A stretch of DNA of 64,000 bases from Roseovarius amoyensis (GCF_003260265.1 NZ_QITQ01000011.1:52191-116190); one strand, 5' to 3'; counted from the first letter of the stretch, positions 42,480 to 51,985 are shown. Notes: a model not told the origin generated them from the sequence alone. Numbers and translations: made by a program.

Positions 42480-43011
42480 GCGGGGACCGGCACATCTGTG
42501 GTCGATGCGGGCGCTGTTCCTGGCGCTTTGCGGGGTCCTCATGTTCCTGCGGCTGATGCCGCTCGACACCCTGCCGCGCGGCTGGGCCGGCCCTGACCTG
42601 ATCGTCGCCCTGACCCTTGCCTGGAGCCTGCGACGCCCCGAATATGTGCCGCCGCTACTGATCGCCGCGGTGATACTGCTGACCGACCTGCTGTTTCAGC
42701 GCCCGCCGGGGCTGTGGGCGGCGCTGGTGCTGATCGGCAGCCAAGCGCTGAAGGCACGCGCGCAGAACCTGCGCGACCTGACCTTTATGATGGAATGGGC
42801 CAGCGTGGCCACGACACTTGTGGCGATGACGCTGGGTTTTCGCATGGTGCTGGGCATCACGCTGGTCGACCAGGCACCGCTGGGGCTGAGCCTGATGGAA
42901 CTGGTGGCCACGCTGCTGGCCTATCCAGCCGTCGTGTTCGTGTCACATTTCGCCCTTGGCGTGCGCAAGGCCGCGCCCGGCGATCTGGACGCCATGAGGC
43001 CACGCGCATGA
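42472..43011 (+). CDS. mreD: Rod-shape-determining protein MreD
   Basis: A 179-residue polytopic membrane protein with about five hydrophobic segments (MRALFLALCGVLMFLRL, LIVALTLAW, PLLIAAVILLTDLLFQ, VATTLVAMTLGF, LMELVATLLAYPAVVFV). It overlaps the mreC end and the pbp2 start (ATGAG at 43008). Family identity rests mostly on position and membrane pattern. Confidence 0.88.
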   Translation: MVERGPAHLWSMRALFLALCGVLMFLRLMPLDTLPRGWAGPDLIVALTLAWSLRRPEYVPPLLIAAVILLTDLLFQRPPGLWAALVLIGSQALKARAQNLRDLTFMMEWASVATTLVAMTLGFRMVLGITLVDQAPLGLSLMELVATLLAYPAVVFVSHFALGVRKAAPGDLDAMRPRA

Positions 43012-44951
43012 GACGGCCAACCCGCGACAGCGCCACCAGCCACCGCCGCATCAGTCGGCGCAGCCTGATCCTGGGCGGCGTCATGTCCGCATCCGCCGCG
43101 GTTCTGGCACTGCGGATGCGGTTCCTGCAGGTCGAACAGGCCGACCAGTTTCGCCTGCTGGCCGATGAAAACCGGATCAACATCCGTCTGATCCCGCCGG
43201 CGCGCGGGCGCATCTTCGACCGCAACGGCGTGATCATCGCCGAAAACGTGCCCAGCTATCGCATCACGCTGGTCCCCGAGGAAACCAGCGACATAGAGGC
43301 GGTGATCGACCGGCTGGGGCAGTTGGTCGAACTTGACCCGGACGAGCTGAACCGCGCGCGCCGCGACCTGGAACGCCTGCGCGGCGACACCCCCGTCACC
43401 GTGGCTGACCGCGTCAGCTGGGAGGCGATCAGCCGCGTGGCCGTAAACACACCCGCCCTGCCAGGCGTCGCGCCCGAGGTGGGGCTAACGCGCCATTACC
43501 CGCACGGCGCGGCCTATGCCCATGTCGTCGGCTATGTCGGCCCGGTCAGCGACCGCGACCTGGAACGGATAGATGCCCCTGACGGGCTGCTGCTGATCCC
43601 CCGCTTTCAGATCGGCAAGATCGGGCTGGAGGCCGAACGCGAGGACCTGCTGCGCGGCAAGGCCGGCACCAAGCGCGTCGAGGTCAACGCCACCGGCCGC
43701 GTCATGCGCGAGCTTGAGCGCCACGAGGGCACCTCTGGCGCCGACATCCAGCTGACCCTGGACAACGAACTGCAGACCTACGTTCATGCCCGCCTGGGCG
43801 ACGAAAGCGCGGCGGTGGTGGTGATCGACTGCCAGACCGGCGACATGCTGGCTTGCGCATCCTCCCCCGGCTTCGACCCCAACCTGTTCGTGCGCGGCAT
43901 CTCGTCGACCGATTACAATGCCCTTTTGGAGAACGAGCGCCGGCCGCTGCCCAACAAGGCGGTGCAGGGCATTTATCCGCCCGGCTCGACCTTCAAGATG
44001 GTTACCGCGCTGGCGGCGCTCGAAGATGGCCAGATCGACCCCAACGAAACCGTCTATTGCCCCGGCTATGTCGAGATCAGCAACCGCCGTTTTCACTGTT
44101 GGAAACGCTCTGGTCACGGCAATGTCGATCTGCACCGCTCGCTGAGGGAAAGCTGCGACGTCTACTATTACGACCTGGCGCAGCGGGTGGGCATCGAAAA
44201 GATATCGGCGATGGCACAGCGGCTGGGCCTGGGCATCGAGTATGACCTGCCGATGACCTCGGTCGCGAAGGGGCTGACGCCCACCAAGGACTGGAAGATC
44301 GTAAACCGCGGCGCCGAATGGGTGATCGGCGACAGCGTCAATGCCGCGATCGGCCAAGGCTTCGTTCTGGCGTCACCATTGCAGTTATCGGTGATGGCGG
44401 CGCGGCTGGCCACCGGCCGCGCAATCACCCCGCGGCTGATCCGGTCCGTCGACGGGGTCGAGGAGCCCGGCGGCGAGATGCCCGATCTGGGCCTGAACCC
44501 CAACATGCTGAATGAGGTGCGCCGCGCGATGTTCGCGGTCAGCAACAGCCGCCGCGGCACCGCCTATTCCAACCGCATCATCGCAGACGGCTACCGCATG
44601 GCCGGCAAGACCGGCACCAGCCAGGTGCGCAACATCTCGACGGGCGAACGCGCCTCGGGCGTGCGCAGCAATGCCGATCTGCCCTGGCGTCAGCGCGACC
44701 ACGCCCTGTTCGTCGACTTCGCCCCCTATGAGGCGCCGCGCGTCGCGGTGTCCGTGGTGGTGGAACACGGCGGCGGCGGATCGTCAGTCGCCGCCCCGAT
44801 CGCGCGCGACATTACCCTGCAGGCGCTATACGGCGGCGATCCGCCGCTTGATGCCTACCCGGCCAAGGACCGCGGTCGCATCAGGACACAGCAGGAACAG
44901 CTGCGCCAGTACCGGCCCGCCGGCGGCACGCAGAAGCGTGGCCGCGCATGA
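43008..44951 (+). CDS. mrdA: Penicillin-binding protein 2 (peptidoglycan transpeptidase)
   Basis: A 647-residue class B PBP of the elongasome. One N-terminal TM (SLILGGVMSASAAVLALRM), the pedestal beginning IPPARGRIFDRNGVIIAENVPSY, and a transpeptidase domain with SxxK at Ser327 (GSTFK), SCD in RESCDVYYYDLA as the SxN-equivalent, and KTG at Lys534 (AGKTGTSQ). Start at the ATG overlapping the mreD stop. Cross-links new side-wall peptidoglycan with RodA. Confidence 0.95.
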   Translation: MRRPTRDSATSHRRISRRSLILGGVMSASAAVLALRMRFLQVEQADQFRLLADENRINIRLIPPARGRIFDRNGVIIAENVPSYRITLVPEETSDIEAVIDRLGQLVELDPDELNRARRDLERLRGDTPVTVADRVSWEAISRVAVNTPALPGVAPEVGLTRHYPHGAAYAHVVGYVGPVSDRDLERIDAPDGLLLIPRFQIGKIGLEAEREDLLRGKAGTKRVEVNATGRVMRELERHEGTSGADIQLTLDNELQTYVHARLGDESAAVVVIDCQTGDMLACASSPGFDPNLFVRGISSTDYNALLENERRPLPNKAVQGIYPPGSTFKMVTALAALEDGQIDPNETVYCPGYVEISNRRFHCWKRSGHGNVDLHRSLRESCDVYYYDLAQRVGIEKISAMAQRLGLGIEYDLPMTSVAKGLTPTKDWKIVNRGAEWVIGDSVNAAIGQGFVLASPLQLSVMAARLATGRAITPRLIRSVDGVEEPGGEMPDLGLNPNMLNEVRRAMFAVSNSRRGTAYSNRIIADGYRMAGKTGTSQVRNISTGERASGVRSNADLPWRQRDHALFVDFAPYEAPRVAVSVVVEHGGGGSSVAAPIARDITLQALYGGDPPLDAYPAKDRGRIRTQQEQLRQYRPAGGTQKRGRA

Positions 44952-46087
44952 GTTACCTGGAGTATTCCGTCAGGACCACGCCGACGGGGCTGCGCAAGGT
45001 GCTCCATTTCAACTGGGCGCTGGCACTGTTGCTGACCACTGTCGCGGGGATCGGTTTCCTGATGCTCTACTCGGTCGCGGGCGGATCGTTCTCGCCCTGG
45101 GCCGAGCCGCAGATGAAACGCTTTGCCATCGGTTTCGTGGCGATGTTCGCCATCGGCATGGTTCCGATCTGGTTCTGGCGCAACATGTCCGCGCTGGCAT
45201 ACTTGGGCGCCGTGCTGCTGCTGGTCGCGGTGGTGTTCTTCGGCGTCGAGGGCAAGGGCGCCCAGCGTTGGATAGACATCGGGTTCATGCGCCTGCAGCC
45301 ATCCGAGTTGATGAAGGTCGCGCTGGTGATGGGGCTTGCCGCCTATTACGACTGGCTGCAAATGTCGCGGGTGTCGCGCCCCTTTTGGGTGCTGATCCCG
45401 GCGGTGATGATCCTGGTTCCGGTCGCGCTGGTGCTGCGCCAGCCCGACCTGGGCACCTCGATCCTGCTGATTGCGGGCGGCGGGGCGATGATGTTCATGG
45501 CCGGGGTGCACTGGGCCTATTTCGCAGTTGTCATCGCCGCGCTGGTCGGGCTGGTCACCGCTGTATTTCAAAGCCGCGGCACCGACTGGCAGCTTCTGGC
45601 CGATTATCAGTACCGGCGCATCGACACGTTTCTGGACCCCGCCTCTGACCCGCTGGGGGCTGGTTATCACATCACCCAGTCCAAGATCGCGCTTGGTTCC
45701 GGCGGCTGGACAGGGCGGGGGTTCATGCAGGGCACGCAGTCGCGGCTGAACTTTCTGCCCGAAAAGCACACCGATTTCATCTTTACCACCCTGGCCGAGG
45801 AATTCGGCTTTGTCGGTGCCGTGTCTCTGCTGGCGCTTTATGCGCTGATCGTTTTCTTCTGCGTCGCCTCGGCGCTCAAGAACCGCGACCGGTTCTCGTC
45901 GCTGCTGACGCTGGGCATGGCGGTTACGTTCTTCCTGTTCTTCGCCGTCAACATGGCGATGGTGACGGGGCTGGCGCCCGTGGTCGGCGTGCCGCTGCCG
46001 CTGGTCAGCTATGGCGGCTCGGCGATGCTGATCCTGATGCTGGGGTTCGGCCTGGTGCAAAGCGCGCACGTCCACAGACCGAGGTGA
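44948..46087 (+). CDS. mrdB: Rod-shape-determining SEDS glycosyltransferase RodA
   Basis: A 379-residue SEDS-family membrane protein polymerising glycan strands with PBP2. About ten TM segments; hallmark motifs are GAQRWIDIGFMRLQPSELMK, RQPDLGTSILL, NFLPEKHTDFIFTTLAEEFGF and the C-terminal PLVSYGGSAMLILM. ATGA-coupled to pbp2 (44948-44951). Last gene of the shape operon. Confidence 0.95.
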   Translation: MSYLEYSVRTTPTGLRKVLHFNWALALLLTTVAGIGFLMLYSVAGGSFSPWAEPQMKRFAIGFVAMFAIGMVPIWFWRNMSALAYLGAVLLLVAVVFFGVEGKGAQRWIDIGFMRLQPSELMKVALVMGLAAYYDWLQMSRVSRPFWVLIPAVMILVPVALVLRQPDLGTSILLIAGGGAMMFMAGVHWAYFAVVIAALVGLVTAVFQSRGTDWQLLADYQYRRIDTFLDPASDPLGAGYHITQSKIALGSGGWTGRGFMQGTQSRLNFLPEKHTDFIFTTLAEEFGFVGAVSLLALYALIVFFCVASALKNRDRFSSLLTLGMAVTFFLFFAVNMAMVTGLAPVVGVPLPLVSYGGSAMLILMLGFGLVQSAHVHRPR

Positions 46088-46091
46088 TGCG

Positions 46092-47024
46092 ATGACGCTC
46101 AACGTATTGTTCGCGGGCCGCCCCGAAAGGTGGGACGAATACGAACCTGCGCTGACAACCGCCCTGGCCGAGGCAGGGCTGAACACCCGACTGGCCACCG
46201 ACATCCCGCCGGGCGAGGTGGATTACATCGTCTATGCCCCCAACGGCCCGGTCAGCGATTTCCGCCCCTTCACCCGCGCCAGAGCGGTACTAAGTCTCTG
46301 GGCCGGGGTGGAAACCATCGTCGACAATCCCACCCTGACCCAGCCGCTGTGCCGGATGGTCGATGAGGGGCTGAGGCTGGGCATGGCCGAATGGGTGGCG
46401 GGGCACGCGCTGCGCCATCATCTGGGCACCGACCTGGACGTCCGCCGCGCCCCCGGCGACTGGACCCAACGCACCCCGCCACTGGCAAGGGAGCGGCCGG
46501 TCACCATCCTGGGGCTGGGCGAGTTGGGCCAGACGGCAGCGCAGATACTGACGGGCATCGGCTTTCCGGTAGCGGGGTGGAGCCGGACACCAAAGGACAT
46601 CCCCGGCATCACCTGCCTGCCCGGGCCCGATGGGCTGAAACAGGCGCTGGCCAGCGCGCAGATCCTGGTGCTGCTGCTGCCCGACACGCCCGAGACAACA
46701 ACTATCCTGAACGCCCGCACGCTGGCGCTGCTGCCCCGTGGCGCGTTCATCCTGAATCCGGGGCGCGGGCCGCTGATCGACGACGACGCGCTGATCGCGG
46801 CGCTCGACAGCGGGCAGGTTGCCCATGCCACGCTGGACGTCTTCCGGAAAGAACCACTGCCGGAAGACCACCCCTTTTGGCGCCACCCGCACGTCACCGT
46901 CACGCCCCATATCGCGGCCGATACGCGGCCCAAAACCGCCGCGCGCGTCATCGCCGAGAACATCCGCCGCTCCGAGGCGGGCGAGCCGCTGTTGCACCTG
47001 GTCGATCGCGCACACGGGTACTGA
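46092..47024 (+). CDS. ghrA: Glyoxylate/hydroxypyruvate reductase A-like D-2-hydroxyacid dehydrogenase
   Basis: A 310-residue NAD(P)H-dependent reductase. Rossmann GLGELG (in TILGLGELGQTAAQIL), catalytic Arg in LLPDTPE to NPGRGP stretch, Glu in DVFRKEPLPEDHPFW and His in VTPHIAADT. The N-terminal AGRPERWDEYEPAL and the early WAGVETIVDNPTL match the GhrA branch. It reduces glyoxylate or hydroxypyruvate. It starts five bases after rodA, so it may read through from the shape operon, but no functional link is evident. Confidence 0.88.
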   Translation: MTLNVLFAGRPERWDEYEPALTTALAEAGLNTRLATDIPPGEVDYIVYAPNGPVSDFRPFTRARAVLSLWAGVETIVDNPTLTQPLCRMVDEGLRLGMAEWVAGHALRHHLGTDLDVRRAPGDWTQRTPPLARERPVTILGLGELGQTAAQILTGIGFPVAGWSRTPKDIPGITCLPGPDGLKQALASAQILVLLLPDTPETTTILNARTLALLPRGAFILNPGRGPLIDDDALIAALDSGQVAHATLDVFRKEPLPEDHPFWRHPHVTVTPHIAADTRPKTAARVIAENIRRSEAGEPLLHLVDRAHGY

Positions 47025-47066
47025 GCGGGCGGGAGTTGAATACCCCAATGACTTTTGATCGCCGCC

Positions 47067-48944
47067 CTACCCTTTTTCGTGGAAAAAATCGTAGAGCTTC
47101 TGCGCCAGCCCGGCCGAGATGCCCTCGACCGCCTTGAGATCAGCCAGCGCCGCGCGGCTGACCGCCTTGGCCGACCCGAAATGTGCCAAAAGCGCTCGCT
47201 TGCGCGCCGCGCCCACGCCCGGCACCTCATCCAGCGGCGAGGCCGTGATCCCCTTTGACCGCTTCGCCCGGTGGGTGCCGATGGCAAAGCGGTGCGCCTC
47301 GTCGCGCAGGCGCTGGATGAAATACAGCACCGGGTCGTTGCGCCTCAGCGCCATGGGCCGCTGCCCGGCGCGGTGGAACTCTTCCTTGCCGTGATCGCGG
47401 TCGATGCCCTTGGCCACACCCACCACGGGGATATCGGCCACGCCCAGGTCGCGCATGATCTCGACCGCCGCGCTGATCTGCCCGGCACCGCCGTCGATCA
47501 ACAGCAGGTCGGGCCATTGCCCCTCTTTCCGGTCGGGGCTGTCCTTGAGCAACCGCTTGAAGCGCCGCTCCAGCATCTCTTTCATCATCCCGAAATCGTC
47601 GCCCGGCGTCAGCGCATCGCCACGGATGTTGAACTTGCGGTATTGCGACTTGATGAACCCCTCGGGCCCGGCCACGATCATCGCGCCCACCGCATCGCTG
47701 CCCTGGATGTGGCTGTTGTCATAGACCTCAATCCGCGCCGGCGGCTCGTCCAGGCCGAACGCGTCCGCCAGTCCCTGCAGCAGCCGCGCCTGTGTCGCCG
47801 TCTCGGCCATCCGGCGCGCCAGGCTTTCGCGCGCGTTGCGCAGCGCGCCCTCGACCAGCTCCGCCTTTTCGCCGCGCCTGGGCACCAGCAATTCAACCTT
47901 GCCGCCGCGCCGGCCCGTCAGCGCTTGGGTCATCAGGTCGGGATTGGCCGGCTCATGCGACAGGATCACCTGCCGGGGCGGTTCCTTGTTGTCATAGAAC
48001 TGGCCCAGAAACGCCTCCAGCACCTCGGATTCCTCAACGTCGGGGCCAACGCGCGGATAGAAATCCCGGTTGCCCCAGTTCTGCCCCGCCCGAATGAAAA
48101 ACACCTGCACGCAGGCCAGCCCGTTTTCCAGATTCAGCGCCACGATGTCGGCGTCGGTCACGGTACGCGGGTTGATGCCCTGGGCGGTCTGCACCTGGGT
48201 CAACGCCTGGATGCGGTCGCGCAGGGCGGCCGCGCGTTCGAATTCCAGCGCCTCGGAGGCGGCCCTCATTTCGGCCTTCAGCCGGCCCTGCAACTCGGTT
48301 GAGCGGCCCGACAGGTAACGCTTGGCATCGGTCACCTGGCGGGCATATTCGTCCTTTGTCACATAGCCCACGCAAGGCGCGGTGCAGCGCTTGATCTGGT
48401 ATTGCAGGCAGGGACGGGTGCGGCTTTCAAAGACCGAATTCGAGCAGTTGCGCAACTGAAAGACCTTTTGCAGTTGCGCCAGCGTCCGGTTCACCGCACC
48501 GGCCCCCGCGAACGGCCCGTAAAATGTGCCCTTTCCGGTTTTGGCGCCGCGGTGCTTCCTGATCATGGGGAAATCGTGGTCGGTGACGATGATGCTGGGA
48601 AAGCTCTTGTCGTCGCGCAGCAGCACGTTGTAGCGCGGCTTGAGCTGCTTGATCAGGTTCTGTTCCAGCAGCAGCGCCTCTGTCTCGGTCGCCGTGGTCA
48701 GGAACATCATCGAGGCAGTTTCGGAAATCATCCGCGCGATCCGCGCGGTGTGGCCCGTCGGGCGCGCATAGCTCGACACCCGCGCGCGCAGGTTGCGCGC
48801 CTTGCCGACATAAAGCACCCGCGCCTTTGCATCGAGCATCCGGTAAACCCCGGGCGAGGCGTCGAGCGTCTTGAGATACGCCCGAATCACGGTATGGCCG
48901 GTTTCGGCCTTGTCGGGGGCTGTATCGGGGTCGGGCCGCTTCAT
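47067..48944 (-). CDS. uvrC: Excinuclease ABC subunit C
   Basis: A 625-residue nucleotide-excision-repair nuclease making both incisions with UvrB. Domains: GIY-YIG N-terminal (SPGVYRMLDAKARVLYVGKARNLRARV), Cys-rich RPCLQYQIKRCTAPCVGYV, UVR motif region (AASEALEFERAAALRDRI), RNase H-like C-terminal nuclease (IEVYDNSHIQGSDAVGAMIV, LLLIDGGAGQ) and tandem HhH (DEVPGVGAARKRALLAHFGS, VEGISAGLAQKLYDFFH). Start is the ATG at 48944; upstream open frame is not conserved. Confidence 0.96.
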   Translation of the reverse strand: MKRPDPDTAPDKAETGHTVIRAYLKTLDASPGVYRMLDAKARVLYVGKARNLRARVSSYARPTGHTARIARMISETASMMFLTTATETEALLLEQNLIKQLKPRYNVLLRDDKSFPSIIVTDHDFPMIRKHRGAKTGKGTFYGPFAGAGAVNRTLAQLQKVFQLRNCSNSVFESRTRPCLQYQIKRCTAPCVGYVTKDEYARQVTDAKRYLSGRSTELQGRLKAEMRAASEALEFERAAALRDRIQALTQVQTAQGINPRTVTDADIVALNLENGLACVQVFFIRAGQNWGNRDFYPRVGPDVEESEVLEAFLGQFYDNKEPPRQVILSHEPANPDLMTQALTGRRGGKVELLVPRRGEKAELVEGALRNARESLARRMAETATQARLLQGLADAFGLDEPPARIEVYDNSHIQGSDAVGAMIVAGPEGFIKSQYRKFNIRGDALTPGDDFGMMKEMLERRFKRLLKDSPDRKEGQWPDLLLIDGGAGQISAAVEIMRDLGVADIPVVGVAKGIDRDHGKEEFHRAGQRPMALRRNDPVLYFIQRLRDEAHRFAIGTHRAKRSKGITASPLDEVPGVGAARKRALLAHFGSAKAVSRAALADLKAVEGISAGLAQKLYDFFHEKG

Positions 48945-49231
48945 TGTGCAGTTTTCCTGATTCTCTCGCTCTCGCTGCAACCTTAACGGGCCGCAATCAA
49001 GAGCAAAGCTGTCCACGATTCCTGTGGATAACCCTGCAGATAACTTTGCAAGACCCTGAAATTTTCATTGTTTTCGGCCCGCTTCCCTGACTTGCCCAAA
49101 AAATGGGCACCTTTTCAACATGTTGATTTTGCCGGAAAAATTTCTGGGCTGCCAGCAAAATACTGAAAAGGTTAAAGATTTCGTAACGGGTTCGTGACAG
49201 CAGCGCGACCGGTGCACAACTCGGCTGCCGA
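48945..49231 (-). promoter_or_regulatory. AT-rich uvrC upstream region with DnaA-box-like sites and a palindrome
   Basis: No gene seen. The region is clearly AT-richer than its surroundings. It contains a perfect DnaA box TGTGGATAA (49023-49031, TTATCCACA on the minus strand), a weaker TGCAGATAA twelve bases on (49035-49043), a six-base-stem hairpin TGCCCA/TGGGCA (49093-49109) and a perfect palindrome TCAACATGTTGA (49115-49126). It presumably holds the uvrC promoter. Confidence 0.45.
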
Positions 49232-50014
49232 TCACGGCTCGACCCCCAGGATATCAGGGGTCCGCCAGGCGAGGTGCTGCCCCCCATCGACGCAGATCAA
49301 TTGCCCCGTAACCGCCCGCGCGCGCAGCAGATATGCCAGCGCCGCGGTAATATCCTCGCTCGCCACTCCGCGCTCCAGCACGGTGGCGCGCCGCTGCCGG
49401 CGGAAATGCTCGTCGCTCTGGCGGTGGCCCTGCAGGGTCGGACCCGGGCCGATGGCGTTGACCCGGATGCGCGGCGCCAGCGCCTGCGCAGCGGTGCGGG
49501 TCAGCGCCCAGAGCCCCATCTTTGCAATGGTATAGCTCATGAATTCGGGCGTCAACTTGCGCACGCGCTGGTCGATCATGTTGACCACCAGCCCGCGCGC
49601 GACCGGCTCGCCGTTCTCGTCGTTCTCGGGGTCGGGCACCTGCGCGGCCAGCGCCTGGGTCAGCACGAAGGGGGCCCGCAGGTTGCTTTCCATGTGCCGG
49701 TCCCAGCTTTCGCGGGTGGCGGTGTCGAGGCGGTCATGTTCGAAGATCGACGCATTGTTGACCAGCACCAGCACCGGCCCGCCTAGCGCCTCGGCCGCGC
49801 GCGGCAGCAGCGTCTGCACCTGCGCCTCGTCCAGCAGGTCGGCCCCCAGCGCCACGGCAGCGCGTCCCAGCGACCGGATCTCGGCAACCACCTCACCCGC
49901 GTCCTCGGCCGAGGTGGCGTAGTGAACCGCAACGTCATACCCTTGCTGCGCCAGTTCCAGCGCCATTGCCCGGCCCAACCGCCGGCCCGCGCCGGTCACC
50001 AGTGCCCGCGTCAT
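49232..50014 (-). CDS. Short-chain dehydrogenase/reductase (pteridine-reductase-like)
   Basis: A 260-residue classical SDR. NADPH motif TGAGRRLGRA (7-16) with two Arg, as in FolM/PTR1-type pteridine reductases, LVNNASIFEHD, the catalytic YTIAK (Tyr-x3-Lys) and GPGPTL after it. A role as dihydromonapterin or dihydrofolate reductase is suggested by the TGxxRRxG motif but is an inference. Located between the antiporter and uvrC on the minus strand. Confidence 0.82.
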   Translation of the reverse strand: MTRALVTGAGRRLGRAMALELAQQGYDVAVHYATSAEDAGEVVAEIRSLGRAAVALGADLLDEAQVQTLLPRAAEALGGPVLVLVNNASIFEHDRLDTATRESWDRHMESNLRAPFVLTQALAAQVPDPENDENGEPVARGLVVNMIDQRVRKLTPEFMSYTIAKMGLWALTRTAAQALAPRIRVNAIGPGPTLQGHRQSDEHFRRQRRATVLERGVASEDITAALAYLLRARAVTGQLICVDGGQHLAWRTPDILGVEP

Positions 50015-50044
50015 CTGTTCAGCCCTCCCCGTCAGATCAAACCG

Positions 50045-51007
50045 TCAGCTCAACACAACACAGACATAGACCACGTAGAGCGAGGTCAAGACAACGCCCC
50101 AGCGCCGGCCGATATCCCGGCACATCATCACGAACGGCGCCAGTATCAGCGACGCCCCCAGCATCACCCACAGGTCGAAGGTCAGGAATTCCTTTTCGAC
50201 GGGGATCTCGCCCACAAGCGACGAAATGCCGATGATCGCCAGCAGGTTGAACATGTTGGACCCAATGACATTGCCCAGCGCCACATCCGCCTGCCGCCGC
50301 AGCGCCGCCATCACCGTTGTCGCCAGTTCCGGCAGCGAGGTGCCCAGCGCCACCAGCGTCAGCCCGATCACCGCGTCGCTGACGCCGTATAGCCGCGCGA
50401 TGATCGACGCATTGTCGACCAGCAGATCGGCCCCCAGCGGCAGCCCCATCAGCCCCAGCACCAGGAACGCCACGATCTGCCACCAGGGCATGTCGGGATC
50501 GGCGCCCTCGATATCTTCGGTTTCGGGGGCATCCAGCGCGATGCGCGCGGCCTCTCGCCTGTGATCGCGGGCCGCGCGAAAGGCATCGGCGAGAATGAGC
50601 GCCAGCACCGCCAGCAACAGCACCGCCGACAGGGCGTCGAACCGGCCGCGAAATGCCAGCGCCACGAACCCCACCGAGATCGCCAGCATGAACAGATATG
50701 TCCGGCGGCTCTCGCATTGGCTGACATGCAGCCGCGAGATGATTGCCGGCACGCCCAGCACCAGCAGGATATTGGCGATGTTCGAGCCCACGACATTGCC
50801 CAGCGCCAGCCCCGGCGCATCGACCAGAACGGCGTTGACCGAGATCAGCAGTTCGGGCGCCGATGTGCCGAAGGCGACGATGGTCAGGCTGACGATCAGG
50901 GCCGGCACGCCGACGCGCAGGCTGAGATTGACCGCCCCCTTTACCAGCGCATCCCCCGCCAGAAGCAGAATCACCAATCCAAGACCTGCCATCAGCCAGA
51001 CGATCAT
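50045..51007 (-). CDS. CaCA-family Na+(or H+)/Ca2+ exchanger (YrbG-like)
   Basis: A 320-residue protein with about ten TM helices in two inverted repeats. The alpha-repeat signatures are TIVAFGTSAPELLISVNAVL and GLTLVALGTSLPELATTVMA, each with the ion-binding Glu; LGNVVGSNIANILLVLG and LGNVIGSNMFNLLAIIG are the paired second halves. It exports Ca2+ in exchange for Na+ or H+. Its start overlaps the end of a 60-residue zinc-ribbon gene by four bases. Confidence 0.92.
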   Translation of the reverse strand: MIVWLMAGLGLVILLLAGDALVKGAVNLSLRVGVPALIVSLTIVAFGTSAPELLISVNAVLVDAPGLALGNVVGSNIANILLVLGVPAIISRLHVSQCESRRTYLFMLAISVGFVALAFRGRFDALSAVLLLAVLALILADAFRAARDHRREAARIALDAPETEDIEGADPDMPWWQIVAFLVLGLMGLPLGADLLVDNASIIARLYGVSDAVIGLTLVALGTSLPELATTVMAALRRQADVALGNVIGSNMFNLLAIIGISSLVGEIPVEKEFLTFDLWVMLGASLILAPFVMMCRDIGRRWGVVLTSLYVVYVCVVLS

Positions 51008-51186
51008 CTGCCCTTACCCTTGCCTGTCGTCTTGCCGCAGTCACAAGGGCCGCGACCCATGCGAAACCGTCCGCAGCGCGCACAACGCGCGGCCGCCAGC
51101 CGTTTCTGCCCCGGAAAACGCAACCTGCCGAACATGGCCAGCACGGCCATGAACACCAGAAAAAGGGTGACGATCTTGACGATCAC
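51004..51186 (-). CDS. Membrane-anchored zinc-ribbon microprotein
   Basis: A 60-residue protein if started at the GTG at 51186, one base past the stop of the S49 peptidase gene; an ATG at 51207 inside that gene is possible but less likely. One TM helix (VKIVTLFLVFMAVLAMFG) is followed by FPGQKRLAAARCARCGRFRMGRGPCDCG, a CxxC...CxC ribbon likely to bind zinc, and a basic tail. Lies between sppA-like and antiporter genes with overlaps or tight spacing, so all three probably share a transcript. Function unknown. Confidence 0.65.
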   Translation of the reverse strand: MIVKIVTLFLVFMAVLAMFGRLRFPGQKRLAAARCARCGRFRMGRGPCDCGKTTGKGKGR

Positions 51187-51187
51187 G

Positions 51188-51985
51188 TCACAGGCCGTAA
51201 CGGGCATAGGCGGCCCGCTCCTCGATTGCCGCGACGCCGTCCTGCACCAGCTCCATTCCGAAACGCTGGAACAGGCCACGCCGGCGGCCATAACGGGCCA
51301 GGCGCACCTTGTCGCCGTAAAGCTCTTTCAGTTTCGGCACCATGTGGCCGATACCATCGACAAGGCCCAGCTCCACCGCGCGTCCGCCCAGCCAGAATTC
51401 GCCTGTAAACAGATCTTGCCCCTTGGCCAGCTTGTCGCCGCGCCGCGTCTTGACCTGATCGATAAAGGTTTCGTGCATCTCGCTCAGCAGCTTTTTCAGC
51501 CGCGCGACGTCCTCTTCCTTTTCCGGCAGGAACGGGTCGAGCATGCTTTTCGACTTTCCCGAGGTGTGGACACGACGCTCGACCCCCTGTCGGGCCAGCA
51601 GCACCGGCGCGCCAAAGCCGGCCGAGATCACCCCGATCGAACCCACGATCGAGCTGGGATCGACCCAGATGTCATCGGCCGAACTGGCCAGCCAATACCC
51701 GCCCGAGGCGGCGACATCCTCGACAAAGGCATGTACAGGTATTGATTTCTCTTCCGCCAGCCGCCGGATACGTGCAGCGATCAGCGAGGATTGCACCGGC
51801 GATCCGCCGGGTGAATTGATCACCAGCGCCACCGCCGCCGGCTTGCCGCGTTTGAATGCCTTTTCGATGACCGGCGTCAGCGCCTCGTCATTGAGCTGCA
51901 TTCGGGCGCCGGTTCCGATGGCGCCGCTAAGCCGGATCACGGCAACCAGCGGTCCGCGTTTGACCAGGGGAAATTTAAGGTTCAT
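51188..51985 (-). CDS. S49 family peptidase (SppA-like)
   Basis: A 265-residue ClpP-fold serine peptidase of the short SppA/SohB group, which cleaves leftover signal peptides or membrane proteins. VALVINSPGGSPVQSS, VEDVAASGGYWLASSADDIW with the catalytic Ser region, and SSIVGSIGVISAGFG are conserved; the general-base Lys is probably in the RVHTSGKSKSML segment. Start at the ATG at 51985. No strong TM segment, so it may be membrane-associated or cytosolic. Confidence 0.9.
   Translation of the reverse strand: MNLKFPLVKRGPLVAVIRLSGAIGTGARMQLNDEALTPVIEKAFKRGKPAAVALVINSPGGSPVQSSLIAARIRRLAEEKSIPVHAFVEDVAASGGYWLASSADDIWVDPSSIVGSIGVISAGFGAPVLLARQGVERRVHTSGKSKSMLDPFLPEKEEDVARLKKLLSEMHETFIDQVKTRRGDKLAKGQDLFTGEFWLGGRAVELGLVDGIGHMVPKLKELYGDKVRLARYGRRRGLFQRFGMELVQDGVAAIEERAAYARYGL

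Noticed and set aside
49023..49043. Chromosomal replication origin
   Set aside because: Only two DnaA-like boxes and no dnaA, hemE, parAB or gidA neighbourhood; too little to call oriC.
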